A stretch of DNA of 64,000 nucleotides. It comes from Paraspadella gotoi. Its lineage: Eukaryota; Chaetognatha. Location: contig CM119265.1 in the NCBI GenBank assembly GCA_051294375.1, positions 1 through 64,000 on the forward strand, written 5' to 3'. Every line of letters starts with the position of its first letter. Within the stretch, counting starts at the first letter, position 1. Positions 26,201 to 37,142 of the stretch are shown in pieces. The position numbers were made by a program, and so were the translations under genes. The notes beneath the pieces are model-generated. The model ran no database searches. It worked only from the letters and a program-made list of their open reading frames with translations, and was not told where the DNA came from.

Positions 26201-26855
26201 GTGGAGAAGACCACGAGCTTTTAGCTCGCTTGGCGACGCCCAGTGCCACGAGTTTTTCTAGTTCCGCCTTGGCGACGGCTAATTTTTCTGGAGGCAGCCG
26301 GCGTGCTCTTGCTTGGCAAGGCCTACCAAACGTCGGGATGTGGTGCTTCACCCCGTGTTTCGGCGCCTTTATCTCGAATGTTGGCGTCGCTAGCGTTGGG
26401 TATTGGTCCAAGAGTTCGTAATACACGTTGTTAGTCTCCTCGACGAGGTTGACGTGCGAAGGAGGAGTCACCTCGGAGATGTCGCATGAAATGGTGGAGA
26501 GATCCTTTAGGTCGATGAGGGTGCCGTCCCTGTGATTGGGGGCCAAATAGAATTCGGCGAGGAAGTCGGCCCCCAATATGCTTTGCGTAACGTCGGCCGC
26601 GATAAAGTCAAAAGGGAATACTCTTGTGCCGAGAACTACTCGGCGGTGGACGACGCCGTAGGATTTAATAGGCGTGCCGTTGGCCGCTTGAAGTCTGGGC
26701 CCGACTGGACCTGCTACGCGTTGGGCCGCTGTGGGCGGGACCAAGGAGACTAGGGCGCCGCCGTCGACCAGCCACTTGCGGCCGTCGGTGGCGTCCTTGA
26801 CGTGCAGGAGATAGTTGTCGGGTGAATCTTTATCCACGCGGGGCACAGCGTTCAC
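23250..26855 (-). CDS. pol: Pol polyprotein of II-3
   Basis: Intact 1201-residue Pol, closely related to II-2. Protease [31 protein letters not shown] and [11 protein letters not shown], RNase H TTDASDIAVGAVLEQ and LYTDHQSL, integrase H-x3-H and CLSCQRAK finger with TTDRGAQF and GLVERFHRR, GPY/F module, Pro/Arg/Asp-rich tail and terminal ERFSRPQPSDFSYK plus SYSAVLRHLLNLE. Starts at GTG in the GTGA overlap. The tail differs strongly from II-2 while its end is conserved. No disabling change is seen. Confidence 0.95.
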   Translation of the reverse strand: MNAVPRVDKDSPDNYLLHVKDATDGRKWLVDGGALVSLVPPTAAQRVAGPVGPRLQAANGTPIKSYGVVHRRVVLGTRVFPFDFIAADVTQSILGADFLAEFYLAPNHRDGTLIDLKDLSTISCDISEVTPPSHVNLVEETNNVYYELLDQYPTLATPTFEIKAPKHGVKHHIPTFGRPCQARARRLPPEKLAVAKAELEKLVALGVAKRAKSSWSSPLLCVPKADGGWRCCGDFRRLNANTKDDKYPVKLLADFNAELAGKKVFSKIDLLKGYHQIPVAEEDIPKTAVITPFGLFVFLRTPFGLKNAGQDFQRMMDEILGDVPHTYVYLDDILVASADQNEHLNDLKAVFDSLADNGLVINRKKCALGQSSLEFLGYLVDASGVKPLPQKVEAIRATNPPTTVKELQRFLGMVNYYRRFIPNAAHHAAALYDILSGKPKQLNWSEKCAQSFDAIKEALANAALLRHPRTGAQLALTTDASDIAVGAVLEQRTQQGWEPLAFFSAKLDESQRRWPPFDRELYGAFRAVRHFRHWLEGRAFTLYTDHQSLIHALHKRAEPQTTRHNFQLSVISEFTTDIRHIRGKANVVADALSRPNPPPISTIDRPLPAEKSEDLLATVNAIGQEGVDLEEMARHQALDRDFQRLSMDARTGLQFRKISIGDQKLVVDVSNGPARPFVPESWRKKIFDAVHGLGHPGVARTRETIASKFVWPSLKADATRWARECLSCQRAKVTRHVTPHIGEFDVPAKRFVHLNVDITLMPTSNGFSSLLTIVDRFSRWPAAIPMRDMSTTSVVDAIAHGWIAQHGIPSIITTDRGAQFSTAIWTQLTQTWGISHQQTAAYHPQSNGLVERFHRRLKEALIALGDNEPHQWYWRLPSALLAIRTTIKPDIGASPADLVYGEGLAVPGDVLPPPLDDEQLQTQRRHLRDNLRIEVERLQPTETSTHRAPRLYLPETLSDATHVFIQRPGIHPPLTAPYHGPYRVISRDNLNFKVEIPGRGVDTVAIARIKPATLWCDEEGEERASQPSPPPSPPPPGRRPGPRTRHPPPTTRQTRSKTKYQQQTQTRQNIQVDDDEEDDDVNDDVNNHLSAQSRPSASSNSLRAPTPPKNATPTSGTLDGANKDIPNDQATSLPFGAPPTSPTPAVVPTPTPALTEEAPARPRPPIERFSRPQPSDFSYKSINSTSKPSYSAVLRHLLNLE

Positions 26856-26882
26856 CGGCGCTGGCCCGCGGCGTCGTTTCCC
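26837..26882 (-). promoter_or_regulatory. -1 frameshift signal of II-3
   Basis: G GGA AAC (26882-26876 in element sense) followed by a hairpin with GCGGG/CCCGC and CAGCG/CGCTG stems; the Gag TGA is in the loop CCGGTGAA. Confidence 0.83.
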
Positions 26883-27997
26883 GCTGTTGTTCCTTTGCGC
26901 TCACGTCGTTCGCCTTTTCTCGCACATCCGGGTTCGCAGCGGAAGGCGGCGTCGCCGAATTTCAGATGCCATCGGCAGATCTGCTTTAGTCGCGCGCCTG
27001 TAGGTCGAGGGCCGGATGACGAGCCACTTGAGGCGTTACTGCGCCAGTTGGCGGATTGTGGGCGTCGTTTGTCGCGGCGTTGATTTTGTATGGCGTTTAC
27101 GCCGGCGTCGTTCTCGCCGTCTGAATCGCTAGGATTGGCGTCGATGTTTTGGTCGAGCGTGGCGGCGCTGATTGTTGAAGACGGCGCTGCGAGAGTTGGT
27201 CGACCCTCCGCGTCGAAAAACTTGTCGGCGGCTTCCGCCAATTCGGCCGCCGTCCAATCGTCAGCCTTATCCTCTAGCGATCGACGAATCTCGATTGGGA
27301 GGCCTCTAATTACTGTCTCCTTCTTGACGTCGTCGATTGTGACTAATTTGACCTTTTCGTCGAGCCTTGCGAGATGTTGAGAGGGTCGCAGGCCGTCTCT
27401 GGAGACGCCGTCGAGAAGTAGGGCGGCCTGTTGTCGGCGGGTCGTTCCATACTCCTTGCGGAGGTATGCTATAAAGGCCGTCCAATTGGCCTCTGTCGGT
27501 TCGCCATATAAGAAGGCGTTTATGCGCGGGTTGATATCCACGCTAATCTTGGATTCGAGGTGAGCAAATTTCTCTGTCGCCTCCTTTATATTAGCGCGGA
27601 TAAAAGCGGCTTCAACTCTTCGAATCCAGACGTCGATATTCTTCGAGTCGAAAGCCGGCAGCTCTGGCTTCCTCTTCTTCTCGAGGGCCTTCAGGGCCGT
27701 TGCCAAGGCCGTGCGGAGTGCCTCGGTCTCGTCGGCGTTGGAGGCGGTCGCCATGCCGTTGGAGTGGGCGAGAGGTGAGCTGCGTGAAGCAAGGTTTCGA
27801 GAGTTAGGTGACGTTGGTGGGAAGGCGAAAAATCTACTCCCTGGAGACGTTGGCGGGAATAGAAAAGCTGATGCGCCTGGCTGCTCGCCTGGCGAATTTT
27901 CTCTAGAGATGCGTCCTCTGCCGGCGCTCTTAGGAACCGTAAGCGAAGCTTGTTGGCGCAGGCGAGAGGTTTGGCGAGTCTCTCGAGGCTCGCTCAT
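26852..27997 (-). CDS. gag: Gag of II-3
   Basis: 381-residue intact Gag with SAGRGRISRE N-terminus, the FPPTSPxSR double motif shared with II-2, capsid region and CHCC finger ICRWHLKFGDAAFRCEPGC. The end GQRR-TGA overlaps pol. The product should form particles and bind the element RNA. Confidence 0.94.
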   Translation of the reverse strand: MSEPRETRQTSRLRQQASLTVPKSAGRGRISRENSPGEQPGASAFLFPPTSPGSRFFAFPPTSPNSRNLASRSSPLAHSNGMATASNADETEALRTALATALKALEKKRKPELPAFDSKNIDVWIRRVEAAFIRANIKEATEKFAHLESKISVDINPRINAFLYGEPTEANWTAFIAYLRKEYGTTRRQQAALLLDGVSRDGLRPSQHLARLDEKVKLVTIDDVKKETVIRGLPIEIRRSLEDKADDWTAAELAEAADKFFDAEGRPTLAAPSSTISAATLDQNIDANPSDSDGENDAGVNAIQNQRRDKRRPQSANWRSNASSGSSSGPRPTGARLKQICRWHLKFGDAAFRCEPGCARKGERRERKGTTAGNDAAGQRR

Positions 27998-28060
27998 TGA
28001 TAGGAAGTGGCGTTGAAATGTTCAGAAGGTTGGAAGGGAATCCGTCGTCGGGATCATCAA
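27998..28060 (-). other. Leader and primer-binding site of II-3
   Basis: 63 nt. In element sense it starts TTGATGATCCCGACGACGG, with the same TGA instead of TGG as II-2. Confidence 0.6.
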
Positions 28061-28910
28061 TGTAGATAGCGGAGAACAACTCACTTTGACGCTATCGAGA
28101 GTCGGCGCGACTTGACGAGCGATTGGGAGTTCCTGGAGGCTCGAGAGAAGCTGCAGAGGAACGGGAGCGTCGGCGGACGTTTACCGGAAGTGACGCTGCA
28201 ATTGGCGCTCGTGGCGTCGCGAAATCGGGTGGCGCAGCTTCGACCGAGTTTGAATTTGGAATAGTCTTTGAACTTGCATGTAAAAGAGTTAATAAACCAA
28301 TTGGCTTGGTTAGTTGTATAAAATCATGACCTTAATAAAATAATCAAAGCATATAGATATTCCATCTGCTTTTGCCATCAAGCAATTGGAATAGCTATAT
28401 GAAAACACAATAATGCAATTAATTATTGAATTAAACAATAACAATGAGATTAATGAAATTAATGAAACGAGTTTAGAGACTACTAATAGGCTTAGTATTA
28501 ATCGAAGGTTTCAGTAAGTTCTATGTTTTGTATATGAGATTTTGAAGCTGGATTGAATCAATAACAACAAGTAGAATCAGCTGATGGAATCGAATCGAAT
28601 CTGATTGTTCAATTGTTTATGTAAACAAAAGATAAAGGAATTTATATAAGAAGAAACGATTTAATTTATAAGAGTCTTTATCAAGTAAAATTGATAACTA
28701 CCGAGGTGGCGACGATGGTTAAGAGGTGGCCTGTGAATAACTGGTCCCGAGTTCGAGACCGAGTCGTCGCCCTTTTTTATTATTGTATAATTAATTTAAT
28801 AATCGAATTAGAACATGTAGAAGTATTTTCGAAGTGAAATATATATCGGTTCTGGCCGATAAACATGATAAATAATTCGTGGATGATTCATCATAGGTTC
28901 AAATCCCACA
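28061..28910 (-). repeat. 5' LTR of II-3
   Basis: 850-bp LTR from TGTAGATAGCGG to AAATCCCACA, abutting telomere on the right (CCACA|GGGTTA). Stem at about 28350-28401, tRNA-like module at 28708-28771. Confidence 0.92.
28708..28771 (+). other. tRNA-like module antisense to II-3 (5' LTR), best example
   Basis: 64 nt starting GGCGACG and ending CGTCGCC, a perfect 7-bp acceptor-like stem. Inside are an A-box-like ATGGTTAAGAGG and a B-box-like GAGTTCGAGACC embedded in an imperfect palindrome GGTCcCGA/TCGaGACC. A T6 run begins two bases later. It resembles an RNA polymerase III gene but is short and lacks a regular T arm. Confidence 0.6.
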
Positions 28911-28931
28911 GGGTTAGGGTTAGGGTTAGGG

Positions 28932-28967
<36 letters not shown>

Positions 28968-28975
28968 TTAGGGTT
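28911..28975 (+). repeat. Telomeric tract between II-3 and I-3
   Basis: About 65 bp of GGGTTA repeats with one TTTAGGG and one TTAGG unit. Confidence 0.97.
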
Positions 28976-29674
28976 AGCGGCCACCTGAGATAATTAATCC
29001 GATGAAGAATTAATTAACCCTGAAACAGGATTCGATCCGCCGATCTCAGGCCTGGGACGTCTAGAGTCAGAGCTCTGAACCAACCAGGAGGCCATGAATC
29101 GTCGATCCTTAACTCAGATCTTATAGCTTTAAAACGACCTCGAAATCTTTTGTTTTTCCAAAACAATCGTTTTGTTTTAATCAGAAAACGCTAGAGGGTT
29201 TTTACCGCCGATTCAAACAGATTGTTTCAGTTGACTGTTTTCTTTATCGATTGTTTTCTCTGAGTAAATCAGTCTGGTTATCTTGCTCAAAATAAATGTT
29301 CATTCTAACATTAAAACAAACGTTTTTACTTACTCTCTCAATGTAGCCAAGTACATTAAATAAAGAGAAAAACTTTTAATGTTTTCAACTTCATCAAACG
29401 ATTTTATTTCTTCACAAAATTGATTTACTCATCAACGAATTAATTAATCTCATTCGAATTAATATAATCTCACTCGAATTAATTTAATCTCATTCGAATC
29501 AATTAAAACTCGAAATGTAAACAATCTTTTGTGAAACAAAAACAATTCGAAGTCACGTGACTTGCTTCCCTGCCCGCCAAGTCTCTTCTGATGAATTTCC
29601 TTGACGCTTAGCAACGCGTCACTCCGTGCCACGTCACGAGTCACGCTGTGGCGCAACAACGACGCCGTGCCACA
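28976..29674 (+). repeat. 5' LTR of I-3
   Basis: About 699-bp LTR; the usual TGCGGCC start reads TAGCGGCC next to the telomere, and the end is GTGCCACA. An antisense tRNA-like module with GGATCGAATCCTG lies at about 29019-29094. AATAAA is near 29360. Nearly identical to 35183-35881. Confidence 0.92.
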
Positions 29675-29905
29675 CATGGTGAAAACCGACGTTGAATTAA
29701 GACCAACCTTCACACAGGGGATCAGGCCAACTCGGATTCCCCCCGAGGTAAGATTGGGAGTGAATATTGGAATTAAGCTTATTCCCAATCCGCTCACGCT
29801 TTGTATATCTTTGTTTTGGAATCGCTTACTACCGGGAACGATTCATCGACGGCGACATCGCGCTTGTAACGAGCTGACGCCGCCGACAACGCCATCTCAA
29901 GGTCA
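29675..29905 (+). other. Leader of I-3: PBS, splice-donor-like site and hairpin
   Basis: PBS TGGTGAAAACCGACG from 29677. GAG|GTAAGA at 29745-29753 runs into GATTGGGA (29752-29759), which pairs with TCCCAATC (29783-29790), loop with GGAATTAAGC, then CTCAC and a T-rich stretch. Stem bases differ from I-1 but pairing is kept. Confidence 0.68.
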
Positions 29906-30988
29906 ATGAGCGAATCCGACTTCCGTTCACGCCTCCGCTCAGCGCAGCGAAACACAGAGGACCAACGCGAGACTACATCGAACCTTCAGATCCCGCTAGG
30001 CTTTGGAAGGGGAAGACGATCGAATTCAGCTTCTCCAAACTTTTCTGACGCAGCGGCATCGTTCGACTTTCAACGAATCAACGACGAGCGATTCGAGGAC
30101 GCTGACATGGCTACAGGAGACGCGCCAACTCGAGTTCTACAGGACGAAAACACAGAACTACGCGCAGCTCTAGCCGCCGCCACTCGCGCCCTCGAACGAG
30201 CAGCAAACCGTAAGCCCGATCTTCCCGATTTTGATCCAACTAACATCGAAATATGGATCAAAAGAATTGAGGCGGCGTATACCCGAGCGGGCATCACCGC
30301 CGCCAAAACAAAATTTGCCCACTTGGAATCGAAGATTGGAGTCAAAATCGATCCCAAGATCAATCAATTCCTCTATGGCGACGCGACAGAGGCAGAATGG
30401 ATAAACTTCATAGCCTATCTACGAAAAGAGTATGGTTTGACTCGCCGCCAGCAGGCGGCCAATTTACTGGACGCCATCGATACCGACGGCCTCAAGCCAT
30501 CGAAAGCACTCGCTCAACTAGAGGAAAAAACGAGAAATCTCACTCTCGATGATGTACGCAAGGAAAAAATCCTGCGCGAACTTCCGGTTGAAATACGTCG
30601 TCAACTGGAAGACAAAGCGGATGAGATGTCGGCCAGTCAGTTGTGTGAGATGGCGGATCGCCATTTCGATAATGAAGGCAACCTGCGGATTCGACAATCA
30701 TCAGCAGTCATCAGCAACATCGAGAGGCATCATAGAGATCGAGACGAATCTGAATCTGACGACGACGACGCCGTCAATGCCATCGGCGCCTCCTCCAAAC
30801 GCAGTTTTCAAACGAAAAAGAGGCCAAGCAATGGAAAAAGAGAGAAAACGCGCTCCAAACTCACAACCCTCTGTCACAAGCATGTGAAATTCGGAAATGA
30901 CGCCTGGTCATGCGAGCCAGGATGTTCGAAGTACGACGAGAGCATGAAGAAAAAGGAGGGAAACGCCAGGGGGGGACGACGTCGNNNN
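29906..30988 (+). CDS. gag: Gag of I-3
   Basis: 360-residue Gag, frame intact. Start ATGAGCGAATCC is conserved; GFGRGRRS near residue 35, capsid region from KPDLPDFD, and finger LCHKHVKFGNDAWSCEPGC near the C-terminus. The stop lies in a 10-N mask (30985-30994) and is placed at 30986-30988 from the I-1 pattern; the mask length fits exactly. Confidence 0.9.
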
Positions 30989-31000
30989 NNNNNNTCCCCC
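30958..31000 (+). promoter_or_regulatory. -1 frameshift signal of I-3
   Basis: G GGA AAC at 30958-30964, spacer GCCAGG, and a GGGGGACG stem (30971-30978) whose partner is partly masked but ends TCCCCC at 30995-31000. Confidence 0.78.
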
Positions 31001-34000
31001 AAGCGTCAACTCACTCACCGTCGCCTAGCAACCTTCTCTTCATCCGAGACGCCGGAGACAAGACGAAGTGGCTGGTCGACGGCGGCGCGTTACTCTCAAT
31101 TGTCCCGCCGACTCAGAAACAACGCCAGGACGGCCCAGATCAAAAGATCAAACTTCAGGCCGCCAACGGGTCGCCAATAGAATGCTATGGCACCGTCAAT
31201 AGAGTCGTGCAACTGGGCAACAGAAAATTCGAGTATGAGTTCGTCGTCGCCAACGTCAGACAACATATCTTAGGTGCGGATTTTTTGGCCGAAAATTTCT
31301 TGGCACCTAATCATCGAGATGGCCTCTTAATGGATCTACGCGACTATTCGACTATCGCGGCGTCAACGGCTACAGAAACAGCGCCGCAAGTGAATTTTGT
31401 CGATCGAAGCGGCGAAAAATTCTATAAATTGCTGGATTCGTTCCCGTCTCTATCTACACCGACATTCGAAGTAAAGGAGCCCAAACACGGGGTCACCCAC
31501 TCGATCCCAACGGAAGGGCGACCTTGTCAATCGAGAGCTCGACGCTTAGATCCGGAAAAATTGGCCGTCGCTAAACGTGAGCTTGAAAAGATGGTTTCTC
31601 TCGGCGTGGCCAAACGTGGAAAGTCAGAGTGGTCGTCACCACTCCACGTCGTCGCGAAACCTGACGGGGGTTGGCGCTGTTGTGGGGATTACAGGCGCCT
31701 AAATGCCCAAACAGTGGACGACAAATACCCCGTCAAGCTCCTCACAGACTTTAACTCACAATTGGAAGGGAAAACGATCTTTTCGAAGATAGACCTTCTT
31801 AAAGGCTATCATCAAATACCCGTTAACCCAGAAGATGTGAAGAAAACGGCTGTGATAACGCCATTCGGCTTATACGTGTTCCCTCGTTGTCCATTCGGAT
31901 TAAANNNNNNNNNNCAAGACTTTCAGCGACTTATGGACGAGATCCTCGGAGAGATCCCACATACGTTCGTCTACCTCGACGACATTCTCGTGGCCTCATC
32001 ATCGCCTGAGGAACATTATCACGACCTCGAACGCGTATTCAAGGCGCTGGACGCTAACGGTTTGGTAGTCAATACCAAAAAATGTCTACTAGGACAAGAG
32101 TCACTTGAGTTTCTCGGCTTCCTCGTAGACAAAAACGGCGTCAGACCACTTCCGCAACGTGTACAAACGCTTCAAGAGACGACGCGCCCCACGACCATCA
32201 AAGAACTGCAAAGGTTCTTAGGTATGGTTAACTACTACCGGCGGTTTATTCCGCGGGTAGCCCACAGGTGCGCGCCGCTCTACGACGCCCTCAGTGGAAA
32301 ACCTAAGACTCTCAACTGGACGAGCGACTGCGACCGCGCCTTCGAAGCGATTAAAGAGGGCCNNNNNNNNNNAGCTTTACTCCATCACCCAAGGACTGGT
32401 GCCCAACTCTGTATCACAACTGACGCATCAGATCTAGCAGTTGGCGCCGTACTCGAGCAGCGCGGCCCTAAGGGGTGGGAGCCGCTGGCTTTTTTTTCTA
32501 CCAAGCTAGCGAAAAATCAGAAGCTGTGGCCCCCATTCGATAAGGAGCTGTTTGGCGCCTTTAAAGCGGTTCGACACTTCAGGCACTGGATTGAGGGGCG
32601 CTCGTTCACGCTATATACTGATCACCAGAGTTTGGTGTCAGCCATCAAGAAAAAAGCTGAGCCACAAACTATCCGTCAGTCGTATCAACTCTCGGTGATA
32701 GCAGAGTTTACCACAGATGTGAGATATTTAAAAGGCAAAGCCAACGTCGTCGCCGACGCGTTATCTCGACCCAACGCGCCCCCGACGACCTCGCCAACAA
32801 CCTCAGCAGCTCCGTCATCAAACTCGCCAACTAGTTCATCGACAAACTCGTCAACAAACGCGTCAACAAGCCCGTCGACAAACGCAGCGACAAACGCGTC
32901 GACAAACTCAGTGACANNNNNNNNNNCAAACGCATCGACAAACGCGTCGACGAACTCATCGATCAACTCAACGACAATCTCACAAGCAGACGCGGCGACA
33001 GGATCGCCAACAAGCTCAACGCCACCTCCCTCAACTCACCCCTCAGCGAGATCAACAAAAGATCAATCTCCGTCAGCTCAAAACAAATCGATTAAAGCAG
33101 ATCGATTGGAAGACGCACAAGCATTGATTGCTTCATTAACTAGCTTCGAAATAAACTTTGAGCAGATGGCAAGAGAACAAATTCTTGATCCAGACTATCG
33201 AAACATCGCTGAGGACGCCAGATCCGGACTAGCGTTTCGAAAAATCAGGGTGGGAGAAGCAGATCTACTCGTGGATATCTCCAACGGCCCGGCGCGCCCA
33301 TTCGTTCCGGCGTCATGGCGCCGGAAAATCTTCGAAGTTATTCACGGGCTTGGTCATCCAGGCGTGGACGCCACTCGAAAGGCAGTAGCCGCCAAATTCG
33401 TCTGGAACTCCATGAGGCAAGATGTAACTCGCTGGGCGAGGGATTGTCTACAATGTCAAAGAGCAAAGGTAACTCGACATGTCATTCCACCAATTGGCGA
33501 GTTTAAGGTGCCACCTAGAAGGTTTCAGCATATTAACTTGGATTTAGTCAAAATGCCCAATTCGAACGGCTTTTCCCATCTATTAACGATAGTCGACAGG
33601 TTCTCGAGATGGCCCGCCGCCATCCCGATCAAGGATACGCTCACCTCGACGATCTTGGATGCTCTAAGCCATGAATGGATCTGCACCTTCGGCACACCAG
33701 CGATCATCACCACCGATAGAGGGACGCAATTCAACTCGGCGTTGTGGCGTCAATTGATCAAACATTGGGGGATTCGGCATCAGATGACAACGGCGTACCA
33801 TCCCCAGGCAAACGGCCTGGTGGAAAGGTTCCACAGGCGCCTGAAGGAGTCACTCATAGCCCTAGCGCGAGAAAATCGACAAAATTGGTTCTGGAAATTA
33901 CCCATGACGATGCTCGCTATCCGCACAACGATCAAAGAGGATATCGGCGCCTCGGCGGCCGACTTGGTGTTCGGAGAAGGCATCTCCGTGCCCGGATGCA

Positions 34001-34843
34001 TCCTCGACGACCCACAGAGCGACGACGCCACCCTGCAGCGCCAACGCCAAGCACAACTCGCCAAATTACGCGTCGAAGTGGCGAGGCTACAGCCAACGCC
34101 AACTTCCGCTCATCAGCAGCCAACGGTGCATCTCCCCAGCAACCTCCAGACCGCTCAATTCGTATTCGTCAGGCGAGCAGGCGTCAATCCACCTCTGGTG
34201 CCACCTTACGAAGGACCTTATAAGGTAATAAATCGAAATGAATTAAACTTTACAATCGAGATTCCCAGCATCGGGCGCGAGACGATCAATATCGCAAGAT
34301 TAAAACCGGCGTGGGTCAGCGACGAGACGCTGGAGGTGGACCAGGAACATCCACAACGCCGACCAGCAGGTCGCCCACCAGGTCTACGAACGACAACGCC
34401 GGCCGCGACATCTAGAAAAACGCGATCGAGCAACAAAAGAGCAGCCTCGCCCGATTCTACTCCTCCTCCTCCTTCNNNNNNNNNNTCCTCCTCCTCCTCC
34501 TTCTCCGACGACTTCCCCGACCTCACCCAATCAACCCCACAGTCTCCCCGACCCACACACATCGCCTTTACGTTTTTTGTCGCCAGCTTCATATTCTCCC
34601 GAGCCTCCACGTGAGACGAGTTCGACATCGAAGAATAAAGAAGGCGAGAATAACAACAACAACAAGGCGAAAAAAGATAATGAGCCAATAACTGAACGTT
34701 TTTCGAAGCCGACGAGTAGCGATTTCTCAGCGAGATGTCCTCGACCAACCTACTCAGTTGTTTTGAAGGAGATGCTTAGGCGACAGGAAATACAAAACAA
34801 CAACAACAACAACCAAAAAGACAAAACCCCCCTGTCAGCCTAA
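30985..34843 (+). CDS. pol: Pol polyprotein of I-3
   Basis: PR-RT-RNase H-integrase polyprotein. Protease [31 protein letters not shown] and [11 protein letters not shown], RNase H TTDASDLAVGAVLEQ and LYTDHQSL, Asn/Ser/Thr-rich linker (32779-33090), integrase H-x3-H and CLQCQRAK finger, TTDRGTQF, GLVERFHRR, GPY/F module. The frame shifts at the 10-N mask 34476-34485 inside a CCT repeat, after which the correct frame continues through ERFSKPTSSDFS and RPTYSVVLKEMLRR to the TAA at 34841-34843. The shift is probably a mask-length artefact, so this is likely the most complete family I copy. Confidence 0.9.
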
Positions 34844-34907
34844 CTGACAATCGGAGCATCTTCTCCCACGCATCCTCGGTCTTCCTCCCGCCGGCTCCGA
34901 TTGCCAG
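34844..34907 (+). other. 3'-UTR hairpin of I-3
   Basis: CTGACAATCGGAGC directly after the Pol TAA pairs with GCTCCGATTGCCAG, 13 of 14 positions, around a 36-nt loop with TCTTCCTCCCG. Compared with I-1 one base pair changes G-C to A-T. Confidence 0.65.
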
Positions 34908-35182
34908 TAATACAATGTACAGTAATTTTACATTTTTCAACCTTTAATAGTATTTCGATTGTTATGGAACCTTATTGGAATGTTATGGAATTTTTGTAAT
35001 GGAATTTTTGCAAGGAGAAATATTTTTACACGTTTTTAAATCGGTCATTAGACCATTTCGTTGTATATAATTTTATATAATGTTTAATAATTTTAGTATT
35101 TATCATCATTCGTTCAATCATTCAGATGGACGACAACAATTTGTTATAAATTTGATTACCCAAGATTTACAACAGGGGGGCA
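34908..35182 (+). other. 3' UTR and polypurine tract of I-3
   Basis: AT-rich region with repeated TTATGGAA words, the conserved CAGATGGACGACAAC block, and AGGGGGG at 35174-35180. Confidence 0.75.
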
Positions 35183-35881
35183 TGCGGCCACCTGAGATAA
35201 TTAATCCGATGAAGAATTAATTAACCCTGAAAATCAGAGATTGATGCCGATCTCAGGCCTGGGACGTCTAGAGTCAGAGCTCTGAACCAACCAGGAGGCC
35301 ATGAATCGTCGATCCTTAACTCAGATCTTATAGCTTTAAAACGACCTCGAAATCTTTTGTTTTTCCAAAACAATCGTTTTGTTTTAATCAGAAAACGCTA
35401 GAGGGTTTTTTACCGCCGATTCAAACAGATTGTTTCAGTTGACTGTTTTCTTTATCGATTGTTTTCTCTGAGTAAATCAGTCTGGTTATCTTGCTCAATA
35501 AAATGTTCATTCTAACATTAAAACAAACGTTTTTACTTACTCTCTCAATGTAGCCAAGTACATAAATAAAGAGAAAAACTTTAATGTTTTCAACTTCATC
35601 AAACGATTTTATTTCTTCACAAAATTGATTTACTTCATACGAATTAATTAATCTCATTCGAATTAATATAATCTCACTCGAATTAATTTAATCTCATTCG
35701 AATCAATTAAAACTCGAAATGTAAACAATCTTTTGTGAAACAAAAACAATTCGAAGTCACGTGACTTGCTTCCCTGCCGCCAAGTCTCTTCTGATGAATT
35801 TCCTTGACGCTTAGCAAGTCACTACCGCCGTTGCCACGTCACGAGTCACGCTGTGGCGCAACAACGACGCCGTGCCACACA
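35183..35881 (+). repeat. 3' LTR of I-3
   Basis: 699-bp LTR from TGCGGCCACC to GTGCCACA with the antisense tRNA-like module at about 35225-35302. The right junction is CCACA|GGGTTA. Confidence 0.93.
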
Positions 35882-36137
35882 GGGTTAGGGTTAGGGTTAG
35901 GTTAGGGTTAGGTAGGGTTAGGGTTAGGGTTAGGAGGGTTAGGGTTAGGGTTAGGGTTAGGGTTAGGGTTAGGGTTAGGGTTAGGGTTAGGGTTAGGGTT
36001 GGGTTAGGGTTAGGTAGGGTTAGGTAGGGTTAGGGTTAGGGTTAGGGTTAAGGGTTAGGTTAGGGTTAAGGGTTAGTAGGGTTAGTTAGGGTTAGGGTTA
36101 GGGTTAGGGTTAGGGTTGGGTAGGGTTAGGTTGGGTT
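35882..36137 (+). repeat. Telomeric tract between I-3 and II-4
   Basis: About 256 bp of GGGTTA repeats with scattered length variants. Confidence 0.97.
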
Positions 36138-36988
36138 CGGAATCAACTCACTTTGTTGACGCGAAGTCGCCACCTAACGTAGGAATCGATTGACGGGCGA
36201 TTTGAGTTGATCGAGTGAAAGTGGGCGTGGCCTTCGAGTTGGCGTCGCTTCTGGCGTGACCACAGGTGACGTGGGAAGTTGACGAAGGCGTTGGCGTGAC
36301 TCGAGATGACCACAGGTAGGATTCGATGGCGTTAACGACTTGATATCCCAAACCGGAAGTGACGCTGACGCTGACGCACGTGGCGTGACATTGTTTATTA
36401 AGCGTCTTATAAAATTGATGGAACCAACTTGTTTGGTTCTTGAATAAAAGTGGAACCTAATAAAATAATCAAAGCATATAGATATCCATTTACTAATAGT
36501 AATTGCAATATCTATATGGGAATAACAATGTATGTAAATCAAGTAACAATGCATATAAAGATTAACAATAATTATCGACGAGTTGTTTTGAGTTGAATAA
36601 TTTTGCTTAAACTGATTAAAAGATTTTCCAGACCTTGTGGAATAAACAAAGTAAAACATCTGATTAAAATAACATATAATGTTCATTTGTTCTAGAACAA
36701 TAAAAGATCAATCGATTAATATAACAGTTGATTATATAAGTTATATAAGAAGGTTTAAACGTTTTAATGTCATCGGACTGAGTGGCGATGCTGGCTGAGT
36801 CGCCGCTCATGGATCGAAAGGTCCAGAGATCGAATCCAGATCATCGCCTCTTTTTATTATTATTATTATTATTATTAAATCGATTTAAGTATAAATATAA
36901 GTTCGAAAATAGATTGAACATCGATCTGAGATGGCCATCGATTGGCATGGATCACTTGTGGATAAATAATCTGGGGTTCAAATCTACA
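36138..36988 (-). repeat. 3' LTR of II-4
   Basis: Begins CGGAATCAACTC, lacking the first ten or so bases (TGTAGATGG) present at 41920, and ends AAATCTACA. Stem at 36475-36518; tRNA-like module at 36784-36848 with GGCGATG/CATCGCC, a B-box-like AGATCGAATCC and T5. Same subfamily as II-1. Confidence 0.88.
36784..36848 (+). other. tRNA-like module antisense to II-4
   Basis: 65 nt with the GGCGATG/CATCGCC stem, A-box-like TGGCTGAG, B-box-like GATCGAATCC and a T5 run two bases downstream. Confidence 0.55.
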
Positions 36989-37142
36989 TCCCCCCCTGAC
37001 GTGAATTACTCGATTCGCGGAGAAAAAACGGTTGGGCTCAAAGGACCAAAGGTAAGTTTGAATACTAATTATTTACAAGTGAGATACTATTGATATAGTA
37101 ATAATAAAATAAGTGTGAATATCTATATACAGGTTTTTGAAC
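36989..37142 (-). other. Polypurine tract and 3' UTR of II-4
   Basis: C-run at 36989-36996 is the antisense polypurine tract; the remainder is short non-coding sequence before the Pol stop. Confidence 0.75.

Noticed and set aside
30971-30978. G-rich run GGGGGGA at the gag end as the slip site of I-3
   Set aside because: It fits the heptamer pattern in I-3 but not in I-1 or I-7, whereas GGGAAAC just upstream is conserved in all copies and has proper spacing to the stem.
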